Shown here: in pieces, positions 22,721-29,326 of the stretch
How the letters are laid out: each line of letters opens with the position of its first letter
Position numbering within the stretch: position 1 is the stretch's first letter
Source: Planctomycetota bacterium
GTDB taxonomy: Bacteria; Planctomycetota; GCA-002687715
Length of the DNA: 29,326 nucleotides
Assembly: GCA_013213915.1 (NCBI GenBank)
Contig: JABSRK010000008.1
Span: forward strand, 1 to 29,326
Reading direction: 5' to 3'
Program-made: the position numbers and the translations under genes
Notes under the pieces: model-generated
Seen by the model: only the letters and a program-made list of their open reading frames with translations
Database searches by the model: none
What the model was told of the DNA's origin: nothing

Positions 22721-24159
22721 TGCGCACCTCCTCGCGACTCGCAGGCTTGCGCTCAATCATCTGGGGCGCGGGGATCAGCCTGGTCGCCCTGCGTGCCCTC
22801 CCGGCGCAGGATTCCTGGCCCACCTACATGCATGACAACCGTCGCAGCGGGGTCGTGGAGTCGACCCTGAAGCTCCCCCTCAGGGCTGCGTGGACCCGTC
22901 ACTCTCAGGTTTCCCCGCGCACCGCGTGGACCAATCCGGCGCCCTGGGACTCGTACGCGCGCAAGGTCGGCCTCACGCCTATGCGCTTGTTCGACAAGGC
23001 GTTCTTCGTGACCACGGTCGGGGACAGCGTGTGGTTCGGCAGTTCCGTGGACCACGGCGTCCATTGCCTCGACGCGGCATCGGGGAAGGAGCGCTGGGTC
23101 TTCTTCACGGATGGGCCCGTGAGACTGCCGCCCACGTTCGCGAGCGGTCGGCTCTACTTCGGTTCCGATGACGGGTTTGCGTATTGCGTCGATGCTGGGT
23201 CCGGGGAGCAGGTCTGGAAGGTGCGTGGCGCGCCCGCAGACAAGACCCGCCAGCTCCCCAAGGACGGAGCCGTCGGCGCCATGTGGCCGGTGATGACGGG
23301 CGTTCTCGTAGACGGAGATCGGGCGTGGTTCGGGGCGTCCCTCCTGCCATGGGAGAAGTCCTATCTCTGCGCCGTCGACGCCGAGACGGGCAACCTCGAG
23401 GGGGAGGGGAGGTTTCGCCGCGAGACATCTGGCATGACGCTCCAGGGCGCCATGCTCGCTTCGGCGACCATGGTCTACACCCCCCAGGGCCGGCTCGCCC
23501 CCGCGCGTTTCGACAAGACCGAAGGGAAGTCGTTGGGGACAGTCGGCGCCCAGAAGCAGGGGGGCGTGTACGCGTTGCTTACCCCCGAGTCGCACCTCAT
23601 CCATGGACGCGGCGTATTCAAGGGCGGGGTCACCGAGAGCGCGCCCGCCAACAAGGATGTCCTCGTCACCTACGAGGGCGGGCGCAGCATTGTGGTGACC
23701 GAGGAGCGGAGCTTTTTGCTCAAGCAGAAGGAGCTGGTCTGTATCAACCGCGCCCGTCTGTTCGACTTGCGCGTCAAGAGGCGAGAGATCTCCGGACGCC
23801 ACGGGGCCACCAAGAAGTCCTACGACGCCCAGCGGAAGCAGGAGACCAAGGACGAGGCGAAGATCCAGGAGTTGCGTCAGAGCTTGCTCAACGCCGGCGA
23901 GGAGCTTGACGAAAACAGCCGCGAGCAGAAACGCTGCCTCCTTTGGACCGCGAAGACCGCCCACCCCCACTCCATGATCATGGTCGGCGAGTACCTCGTC
24001 TGCGGGGGCGACGGCGAGGTCGTGATCGTCGACAAGAAGCAGGGCAAGGTCCGCTGGCGCGCCAAGGTTGATGGACGCGCCGAAGGACTCGCCGCGTCGG
24101 CTGGCCGTGTCTACGTCAGCACCGATCGCGGGACCATCCACGCCTTTGTCACCCGGTAG
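22717..24159 (+). CDS. Exported PQQ-like beta-propeller protein with coiled-coil insert
   Basis: The 480-residue protein starts at ATG 22717, sharing ATGA with the preceding stop. A signal peptide (about residues 1-30, ending RALPAQ) leads into WPTYMHDNRRSGVVE, the typical opening of PQQ-propeller proteins. Blades are visible as VHCLDAASGKERWVFF, YCVDAGSGEQVWKV, LCAVDAETGNLEGE and, at the end, VVIVDKKQGKVRWRAKVDG and VYVSTDRGTIHAFV. Between the later blades, about residues 345-410, a charged stretch (KKSYDAQRKQETKDEAKIQE and beyond) looks like a coiled-coil hairpin inserted in the propeller. No catalytic dehydrogenase residues were found. I infer a scaffold or binding role at the cell surface with the preceding protein. 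Confidence 0.78.
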   Translation: MMRTSSRLAGLRSIIWGAGISLVALRALPAQDSWPTYMHDNRRSGVVESTLKLPLRAAWTRHSQVSPRTAWTNPAPWDSYARKVGLTPMRLFDKAFFVTTVGDSVWFGSSVDHGVHCLDAASGKERWVFFTDGPVRLPPTFASGRLYFGSDDGFAYCVDAGSGEQVWKVRGAPADKTRQLPKDGAVGAMWPVMTGVLVDGDRAWFGASLLPWEKSYLCAVDAETGNLEGEGRFRRETSGMTLQGAMLASATMVYTPQGRLAPARFDKTEGKSLGTVGAQKQGGVYALLTPESHLIHGRGVFKGGVTESAPANKDVLVTYEGGRSIVVTEERSFLLKQKELVCINRARLFDLRVKRREISGRHGATKKSYDAQRKQETKDEAKIQELRQSLLNAGEELDENSREQKRCLLWTAKTAHPHSMIMVGEYLVCGGDGEVVIVDKKQGKVRWRAKVDGRAEGLAASAGRVYVSTDRGTIHAFVTR

Positions 24160-24419
24160 GCCCCGGCGACCACGTCTTCGCCGCAACGCGCATGGGCCCC
24201 CATGCTCGCCAGCTTTCTTCCGCATGGTGCGGACAGGCCACGCATCGGGGCGTCAGAGCAAAAAAAAACCGGAATCTGCGGCATCAAAAGCAATCGGCTG
24301 CGACTTCTACTCTGCCGCCCCGCTTGCGGGGGGACACGAGGATGAGCGCCCGGCACCACGGAGTCGTCGTGGGAGTCTCGGGACCGAGAGCAATCGCCAC
24401 ACCACCGGAGGACCGGGAG
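24160..24419. other. Intergenic region with A9 run and small hairpin
   Basis: This 260-base gap between two rightward genes holds an A9 tract (24260-24268) and a 5-bp hairpin CCCCG-CTTG-CGGGG (24318-24331). No T-run follows the hairpin. A promoter for the next gene may lie here but I cannot point to one. Confidence 0.35.
24407..24411 (+). promoter_or_regulatory. Ribosome binding site that fixes the thioredoxin/HEAT gene start
   Basis: GGAGG lies eight bases before ATG 24420, whose product begins with a signal peptide. The longer frame upstream has no such features. Confidence 0.6.
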
Positions 24420-25730
24420 ATGTTCCACGTCTGGCTGACCGTCTGCACATTGCTGTCAGTGACTGTTCTGCCCGCACAGGGTTCCTTTATGCAGATCGGG
24501 CAACCGGGCGTCGCCAAGGGTGTTGCGTGGCGCGGTGACTTCGAGAAGGCGTTCCAGCAAGCTCGTGAGACGGGGCAGCCTCTCATGGTCTTCATCACCA
24601 AGAACGGGGACAAGACGAACGAGGAGATCGCCCGCATCACCATGCGGCACCCCGACGTCGTCCGGGAAAGCCGGAACTTCGTCTGCCTCGTTTCGTGTCC
24701 CGGGACCCACGGATCAGTCGACGGGGTCTGCGAGCGTTTCGGCCACGTTGATTGCGCGACCCACGCCAAGGTCGAGCGACGTGTGCGGGGAGAGCTCCTG
24801 CAAACCGCGACCGTTCGTTGCCCGCAGTGGATCTTCTACGCATCGGACGGCAAGACCGTCCTGCTGCGACACGTCTGGAAGCTGAGTGCCGTCGAGCTGC
24901 GCAACAAGATGCGGGAGGCCCATCGCCTCTCCAAGAAGAGCACGGACCCGGACGCCAAGGACCCCTTGTTCGGTGCGGCCACCAAGCAGGCGACGGGCGG
25001 CCACATGGAGCGCCGCCGCGAGGCCTTAGGCAGCCTCATCACGATGGAAGACGCTCGCGTAGTGGCGTTCATGGACAAGGCGACCTCATCCAGGTCCACG
25101 CGCGTGCGTCGTCTCGAAGCCATCATGGCCATGGGTGAGTCAGGTCAGGACCGGTTCGTCGAAATCCTGATCGAGCGTCTGCGTTCACGGGATGCCACCA
25201 CCCGCAGCCATGCGGCAGTGGCCCTCGAGAAGATCGGAGACAGCCGAGCGGGGACATCGCTCTTCCAGGCGCTCAAGAAGGAGAAGAAGGCCGATGGGCG
25301 AAGCAATCTGCTCCGTGCGTTGCTCGTCTGTTGCGACGACGACGTGCTCCGGGAGGCTACGAAGATCGTCCTGAAGAGAGCCTCCAAGTCCGATCTCATC
25401 TGCGGACTTTGGGCGGCGGCGCAGGTGAGGCCCGACACGGCGTTGCTCAAGACCATCGGAAAACTGATCAAGTCGTCGAGCCCGCAGGTTCGCGCCGCGG
25501 CGTATCTCGCTGTGGGCGGCCAGAAGCTGAACGACTTCGAGGACCGGTTGGTCAGACGGTTCCGTTCGGAGAAGAACCTCGTCCGCATCTGCTGCGGCTG
25601 GGCCCTGAGCGAGCTGCGTGACGAGACCTACGAGGGTGAGGCGAACCCCGAGGAATTCATCCGCGCACTGCTGCCGGACAACCACCTGCGGGAGGGTCAT
25701 CTCGAGGCCCGTCGTCGTCGTCAGCGGTAG
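24420..25730 (+). CDS. Exported thioredoxin-fold protein with HEAT-like repeats
   Basis: The 436-residue protein starts with a signal peptide (MFHVWLTVCTLLSVTVLPAQ). Residues about 25-150 resemble a thioredoxin-like domain: AWRGDFEKAFQQARETGQPL, then VFITKNGDKTNEE where WCxxC would normally be, and CPQWIFYASDGKTVLL with the cis-Pro region. The redox CxxC pair is missing, although other cysteines (FVCLVSC, GVCERFGHVDC) are present. From about residue 195 to 410 helical HEAT-type repeats follow (TRVRRLEAIMAMGESGQDRF, RSHAAVALEKIGDSRAGTSL, VRAAAYLAVGGQKL). It may be a binding or scaffold protein. It follows two propeller genes in the same direction after 260 bases and ends facing the mevalonate genes. 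Confidence 0.7.
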   Translation: MFHVWLTVCTLLSVTVLPAQGSFMQIGQPGVAKGVAWRGDFEKAFQQARETGQPLMVFITKNGDKTNEEIARITMRHPDVVRESRNFVCLVSCPGTHGSVDGVCERFGHVDCATHAKVERRVRGELLQTATVRCPQWIFYASDGKTVLLRHVWKLSAVELRNKMREAHRLSKKSTDPDAKDPLFGAATKQATGGHMERRREALGSLITMEDARVVAFMDKATSSRSTRVRRLEAIMAMGESGQDRFVEILIERLRSRDATTRSHAAVALEKIGDSRAGTSLFQALKKEKKADGRSNLLRALLVCCDDDVLREATKIVLKRASKSDLICGLWAAAQVRPDTALLKTIGKLIKSSSPQVRAAAYLAVGGQKLNDFEDRLVRRFRSEKNLVRICCGWALSELRDETYEGEANPEEFIRALLPDNHLREGHLEARRRRQR

Positions 25731-25754
25731 GGACGTGGAGCGAATGGCCGGCAG

Positions 25755-25768
25755 GCGATCCCAATCGC
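25755..25768. terminator. Small hairpin in the convergent gap
   Basis: GCGAT-CCCA-ATCGC is a perfect 5-bp stem with a 4-base loop in the 98-base gap where the HEAT gene and the mevalonate operon converge. There is no T-run, so its role as a terminator is uncertain. Confidence 0.25.
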
Positions 25769-25828
25769 ATCAAGTGACCGCGTGATCGAGGAGTGAGGCG
25801 GGGTTGCTCCTGCGAGCGCTTCCTTGCC

Positions 25829-26629
25829 CTACCGGGTGCGACGCTTCGGCGGGACCCGCGTGCCGCCGGTGCGCCGTCCTCCCAGCGCGGCTTCAAGGAC
25901 GCCCGCTGGGCGTCCGTCGAGCACCCATGATTCGACGCCCAGGCTTGCGAACTTCAACGCCGTGCCCACCCGTAATCGCATGCCCCCAGTGACGTCGGTG
26001 GTTTGGGCGCCGCGCACGACAGCCGGGATACGCGCCGCATCGAGGGTCGATATGGTGCGACCGTTCGCATCGTAGACTCCGTCCGTGATGCCGAGCCAGA
26101 CGGCGCGGCGTATGCGATGGCCGGCCGCTAGCAGCTTCCTGGTGAGGGCGAGCAACACGGCTTCCGTCGAGCAGATGGTGGCGCGTCCCGAGGCGTCGAG
26201 GACGACGTCGCCGCATGTGACGGGGACAAGATCGGCCTCCAGCGCGCTCGCAAACGGGCGTGCGTCCATCCGGGTCACACGACCGTCACGTCCGCTGCAC
26301 GTGCTGGACGGAAGAACCGAGAACGGCATGACGCCCGCTGATTCCATGGCGTCGACCACACGGCGGTGGAGCGTGTGTGCGGCTCGTTGCACCGCGGCGG
26401 TCCCGGGTGCCTGGCGCCGTACCGACGTCGTCTCGAGGAGCCCGTGTTCGGCTGCCGCGTGATGACCGAACGAGCCACTGCCGTGCCCGACGACGATACG
26501 TGCGCGGATACGAGCCGAAGCCCGTGCGATCTCCGTCGCAAGTCGGCTGATGATCGCGCCCCTGGTGCGCGCACGTCGGGATTTGTCCGTGATCAGGCTC
26601 CCCCCGAGCTTCACGATGACGACGTCCAT
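25829..26629 (-). CDS. Isopentenyl phosphate kinase
   Basis: The 266-residue amino acid kinase-fold protein starts VVIVKLGGSLITDK (3-16) and has GHGSGSFGHHAA (48-59), where isopentenyl phosphate kinases carry their substrate-binding His in a GSFGH motif. DLVPVTCGDVVLDASG, TICSTEAVLLAL and TTDVTGGMRLRVGTALKFA complete the family pattern. It would phosphorylate isopentenyl phosphate to isopentenyl diphosphate with ATP. Its ATG sits on the stop codon of the decarboxylase gene (TGATG), which fits a shared pathway. The C-terminus is short and basic (GGRRTGGTRVPPKRRTR). Fosfomycin or glutamate-5-kinase relatives are less likely given the GSFGH motif and neighbours. Confidence 0.87.
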   Translation of the reverse strand: MDVVIVKLGGSLITDKSRRARTRGAIISRLATEIARASARIRARIVVGHGSGSFGHHAAAEHGLLETTSVRRQAPGTAAVQRAAHTLHRRVVDAMESAGVMPFSVLPSSTCSGRDGRVTRMDARPFASALEADLVPVTCGDVVLDASGRATICSTEAVLLALTRKLLAAGHRIRRAVWLGITDGVYDANGRTISTLDAARIPAVVRGAQTTDVTGGMRLRVGTALKFASLGVESWVLDGRPAGVLEAALGGRRTGGTRVPPKRRTR

Positions 26630-27633
26630 CAGAACAGGTGCTCCGACTCGTTCCGAGGGCCCGATCCGACGCGGTCCCTGATGACGTCGTGGACCGACGG
26701 TAGCGCGCTGATCGCCGCAGCGACCGCGTCTTCGGAAGATGGCGGACAGATTACGTGGACGTTGGCTCCCGCGTCCATGGTGAACGCGCAGGGAACGCCG
26801 TCCTGTTCGCGCAACCGGCGGACGCTGCGTATCACCGCCAGGGTGCCGGGCTCCCAGTAGAGGATCGGGGGCGTGGACGACATCGCGACGAGGTGCAGAT
26901 CGATCGTCTCTTCCTCCAGCAGCTCCGTGAACGTGTCGAAGTCGCCACCCGTGAGCGCGTCGCTCAACCGCCTCGTGCGCTCCGGGAGGTGCTCCTGACG
27001 GGTGGCGAAGTGAGGACTCGTCGCGGCGCGGCGGTGTCCCTCGAGAGACGAGACGGGCTTGGGACCCCCCTGGACGAGCGCGATGACGTCGCGCAGGTCG
27101 ATGTCAGGACTTGCGTGCTGGGTCGCCGGGGAGTCGGGTGCGCCGGGGTCGGACGGCCACATGACGTAGCCGCCGAACGTGGACCGAGCCGCCGATCCCG
27201 ATCCGGACAACCGCGCGCGGACAGACATCTCCTCAGGGGTGTCGAGTCGGTCGAAGGCGGCGGAGATGGCGTAGGCCAACGCGGCAAAGCCCGACGCCGA
27301 GGAGGCGATCCCCGCATCGCTCGGAAAGGAGTTATGCGTGACGGCCTCGACGCGTCCGTGAACGCCCAGACGTTCGCGCAGGCGCGCGAGATGTCGGGCG
27401 AATCGTTCATTGAACGAATCCGGGGCGGTCGTGAGCGTGCCGTCGCCGGGCGCGATCCGGATCGTGTCCGGCCCATCGTCGTCGTGCACTTGCACCGTTG
27501 TGGTCGTGCGGCAGACCTCGAGGGTCATGGAAAGCGAGGCGTTGGCGGGCAGCGCATGGTCGAGGTCGGTCGCCCCCCAGTACTTGATGAACGCGATGTT
27601 CGAGGGCGCGCTCGCCGTGGCCTTGCGGCTCAC
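26629..27633 (-). CDS. Mevalonate (di)phosphate decarboxylase family protein, probably phosphomevalonate decarboxylase
   Basis: The 334-residue GHMP-family protein starts at a GTG overlapping the mevalonate kinase stop (GTGA). ASAPSNIAFIKYWGATD (7-23) matches the family opening, but the usual Lys after YWG is Ala21. FPSDAGIASSASGFAALA is the phosphate loop, SGSGSAARSTFGGYV carries R150, PKPVSSLEGH and the MSSTPPILYWEP segment fit, and FTMDAGANVHV has the catalytic Asp D287. It is thus an intact decarboxylase in its ATP-binding and acid/base parts. With isopentenyl phosphate kinase directly downstream and no phosphomevalonate kinase visible, I infer that it acts on mevalonate 5-phosphate to give isopentenyl phosphate. 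Classical diphosphomevalonate activity cannot be excluded. Confidence 0.85.
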   Translation of the reverse strand: MSRKATASAPSNIAFIKYWGATDLDHALPANASLSMTLEVCRTTTTVQVHDDDGPDTIRIAPGDGTLTTAPDSFNERFARHLARLRERLGVHGRVEAVTHNSFPSDAGIASSASGFAALAYAISAAFDRLDTPEEMSVRARLSGSGSAARSTFGGYVMWPSDPGAPDSPATQHASPDIDLRDVIALVQGGPKPVSSLEGHRRAATSPHFATRQEHLPERTRRLSDALTGGDFDTFTELLEEETIDLHLVAMSSTPPILYWEPGTLAVIRSVRRLREQDGVPCAFTMDAGANVHVICPPSSEDAVAAAISALPSVHDVIRDRVGSGPRNESEHLF

Positions 27634-28721
27634 GCGGTCTTCTCCGACCGGAGCCCATCCGAGCCGAGGCGCACGGGCAGGGGCAACCAGCCGGAGGGGA
27701 AACCGCGGATGCTCTCGGGCTCGGGGTGATAGACGAGGATCGACCCGCCCGCGTCACCGGTGAGGGCTCCGGCGCCGGAGATCTTCGCGGCGCCACCGGC
27801 CGCCTCGATCCGCCGAATGATGCGCTTCACGGCGTCCGGGACGACGCCCAGTTCTTCGAGCGCCGATTCGGCTTGCTTGATCAACGCGATGAGCCGCGAG
27901 GGCTCATCCTCATCACCCAGCAGGAGAGTCTTCAGTTCGTGGGTTGCGCTGTCTATGCGCTCCAGCACGGCCCTGAACTGCTTGCGTGCCCGCTCGACGC
28001 GCCGGCGGACGGCCGAAACCAGCACCCCGGTCGGCTCCGCCGGATTGCCCGAATGGAACACGTGCAACCGGGAGAGCAGGGGAGATGTCGTGCGGATCGG
28101 CTCAAGTGCGAGTTCGCCGTCGTCGTCCCTCTGCGCCCAGAGCAGCCCGCCGCGGATGACCGCGTTGTTATCGACACCGGACGGATCGCCATGCTGGCGC
28201 CGCTCGACCTCAAGCGCGATCCGGTGCAGCAGGTCCGTGTCCTCGCCGCGTCCCGCGACCTTCATATATGCGGCGGCGACGCCGGCCGCCAGAGCGGCGG
28301 AGCTACCGAACCCGGATCCGAGGGGTAGCTTTGAATCGATGCGAAGGTCGATGCCGCGTTGCGGCATATCGTCGCCTAAGCCGACGGTCTCACCGAGGGC
28401 GATGAGCACGAGGCGTTCGGGCGGCCCGGGCAACGGCGAGTACTCACTCGAGCTGCCGCAATCGGGGCCGAACAACGCGTGCCAGTGGTCGCGGCATGCG
28501 CCGGTGTATGCGAGCACGTTTTCCCACGAGGTGTGTCCTGTGTGTTCGAGTTCGGGCAGATCGACCGCGACCCGATCATCTTCCCGAGCTGTAGCGGTGA
28601 CGCGCAGCCGCAGGTCGATCGCAGCGACGACCGCGGGATGTCCGTACACCGCGGCGTGCTCTCCCATGAGGATCACCTTTCCGGGAGCTGAGACCACTGT
28701 CTGTCGGACGGTCTCGGGCAT
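27630..28721 (-). CDS. mvk: Mevalonate kinase
   Basis: The 363-residue GHMP kinase has VSAPGKVILMGEHAAVYGHP (10-29), SKLPLGSGFGSSAALAAGVA (the glycine-rich phosphate loop), RRQHGDPSGVDNNAVIRGG with the HGxPSGxD motif that contains the catalytic Asp, and AAKISGAGALTGDAGGSILV near the end. It phosphorylates mevalonate with ATP. It follows the HMG-CoA reductase gene after 27 bases and overlaps the decarboxylase gene by four bases. No ribosome site is obvious. Phosphomevalonate kinase is less likely because of the motif set and the gene order. A helical stretch of about 60 residues (RRRVERARKQFRAVLERID and on) sits before the last motif, as usual. Confidence 0.88.
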   Translation of the reverse strand: MPETVRQTVVSAPGKVILMGEHAAVYGHPAVVAAIDLRLRVTATAREDDRVAVDLPELEHTGHTSWENVLAYTGACRDHWHALFGPDCGSSSEYSPLPGPPERLVLIALGETVGLGDDMPQRGIDLRIDSKLPLGSGFGSSAALAAGVAAAYMKVAGRGEDTDLLHRIALEVERRQHGDPSGVDNNAVIRGGLLWAQRDDDGELALEPIRTTSPLLSRLHVFHSGNPAEPTGVLVSAVRRRVERARKQFRAVLERIDSATHELKTLLLGDEDEPSRLIALIKQAESALEELGVVPDAVKRIIRRIEAAGGAAKISGAGALTGDAGGSILVYHPEPESIRGFPSGWLPLPVRLGSDGLRSEKTA

Positions 28722-28748
28722 GGTGCTGTTGTCGGCGGGGTTGATGAC

Positions 28749-29326
28749 TCAGGCGTCGCTGGGGTCGGCCTGAGTGCCTGGGAAGGGCGTTCCGGGGCTG
28801 GGGTTGTGAGGTTTGCCGCGCGCCAGGCGCTGGTGCGCCCGCGCAAGGTCGTTGGATGTAAATGCGGCCATGAGGGACAACTCACCCGCGAGCACGGCGC
28901 CCGCGAGGATCTCGCCCAGCCGCATGACCGCCGCTCCCGGATTCTCGGGATCGGGTCTGATGCCGAGCATGCGCAGCGCCTCATCCTGCGTGCTGAGCGA
29001 CGTACCGCCGCCCACGGCGCCGAGAGGGACGTCAGGAAGGAAGACGGACATGTACGCGTCTTCACCTCGCGCCTCGATATTGGTGATGCCGAGCGAGCCG
29101 CCGACGACGTGCGCCACGTCCTGTCCGGTGGCGATGAAGAAGGCGGCTACGACGTTCGCGAAGTGGGCGTTGAACCCCATGGCCCCGGCCGCGATCGAGC
29201 CGAGGAGGTTCTTGCGATAACAGACTTCCGCGAGCGCGGCCGAGTTCGTCTTCAACACGTCGCGCAGGACTTCGTGTTCGAGCACGACCTCGGCGTGGAG
29301 GCGCTTACCGCGCCCTTCCTGCCAGT
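28749..29326 (-). CDS. HMG-CoA reductase, class I, C-terminal part (cut by the window)
   Basis: The last 191 residues are present; the gene runs off the right edge, so I do not treat the GTG at 29285 as the start. The text WQEGRGKRLHAEVVL, LKTNSAALAEVCYRKNLLGS and GAMGFNAHFANVVAAFFIAT matches class I HMG-CoA reductase. GQD (67-69 of this fragment) holds the catalytic Asp. LPLGAVGGGTS and VLAGELSLMAAFTSNDLARAHQRL end the fold, with the catalytic His at 164. The tail is Pro-rich (KPHNPSPGTPFPGTQ). It makes mevalonate with NAD(P)H. The Lys and Glu catalytic residues lie outside the window. It is the first gene seen of the mevalonate operon. Confidence 0.92.
   Translation of the reverse strand, partial: WQEGRGKRLHAEVVLEHEVLRDVLKTNSAALAEVCYRKNLLGSIAAGAMGFNAHFANVVAAFFIATGQDVAHVVGGSLGITNIEARGEDAYMSVFLPDVPLGAVGGGTSLSTQDEALRMLGIRPDPENPGAAVMRLGEILAGAVLAGELSLMAAFTSNDLARAHQRLARGKPHNPSPGTPFPGTQADPSDA

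Noticed and set aside
20687..24225. Long minus-strand ORFs opposite the propeller genes
   Set aside because: The plus-strand frames carry signal peptides, ribosome sites and repeat motifs; the opposite frames do not.
24260..24268. A9 run as an intrinsic terminator for leftward transcription
   Set aside because: No stable GC hairpin precedes the T-run on the minus strand and no leftward gene is upstream.
28749..29285. Short HMG-CoA reductase starting at GTG 29285
   Set aside because: Family sequence (WQEGRGKRLHAEVV) continues upstream to the window edge, so the gene is simply cut.
1..29326. CRISPR arrays, tRNA/rRNA genes, insertion sequences
   Set aside because: No spaced repeats, RNA gene segments, transposase motifs or flanking inverted repeats were recognised by reading; a tool search would be firmer.

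Overview
The window is a high-GC bacterial stretch, almost fully coding and mostly transcribed leftward (minus strand). I recognise no RNA gene, insertion sequence, CRISPR array or phage gene. The likely source is an environmental bacterium that oxidises sulfur or sulfur-like compounds. Secreted beta-propeller proteins, a copper-monooxygenase/TPR lipoprotein and a fibronectin-type/methyltransferase-like/propeller fusion recall Planctomycetota and similar phyla, but I cannot fix the phylum from sequence alone.

Region 1 (about 1-16,400, minus strand) is a sulfur-oxidising heterodisulfide-reductase-like (sHdr) cluster, in an arrangement I know from memory as type II. In order of transcription it holds: a GcvH-like lipoate-binding protein (LbpA-like copy 2); a full-length lipoate-protein ligase; two radical SAM proteins that fit the LipS1/LipS2 lipoyl synthase pair; a third, unassigned radical SAM protein with a C-terminal Cys cluster; TusA; a second lipoate ligase without the accessory domain; a DsrE-like protein; LbpA copy 1; sHdrC1, sHdrB1, sHdrA; the sHdr-associated hypothetical protein; a fused HdrC-HdrB protein (sHdrB3-like); a group II cysteine-desulfurase-like enzyme; EtfB and EtfA; and a NarI-like/Fe-S membrane protein (EMO/EtfD-like) cut by the window edge. 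Most genes overlap or lie within 30 bases of each other. The inferred flow is as follows. TusA and DsrE, perhaps supplied by the desulfurase, carry sulfane sulfur. Lipoyl groups built on LbpA by ligase plus LipS pair serve the sHdr complex. Electrons leave through ETF and the membrane protein to the quinone pool.

Region 2 (about 16,455-20,370, minus strand) holds a predicted lipoprotein combining a haem c motif, a copper type II monooxygenase-like core and TPR repeats; a PLP enzyme of the threonine-synthase fold; and a possible 50-residue ORF that overlaps that PLP gene by four bases.

Region 3 (20,639-25,730, plus strand) encodes three exported proteins: a fibronectin-like + methyltransferase-like + beta-propeller fusion, a second propeller protein translationally coupled to it, and a thioredoxin-fold/HEAT-repeat protein.

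Region 4 (25,829-29,326, minus strand) is a mevalonate operon: class I HMG-CoA reductase (partial), mevalonate kinase, a mevalonate-(di)phosphate decarboxylase family protein and isopentenyl phosphate kinase. No phosphomevalonate kinase is visible. Decarboxylase plus isopentenyl phosphate kinase points to the alternative mevalonate route described in Chloroflexi and some archaea.

The most interesting points are the doubled carriers and ligases, the unassigned radical SAM protein and the desulfurase-like gene inside the sHdr operon, and the alternative mevalonate route. Functions are assigned by motif reading and memory of families, not by database search.
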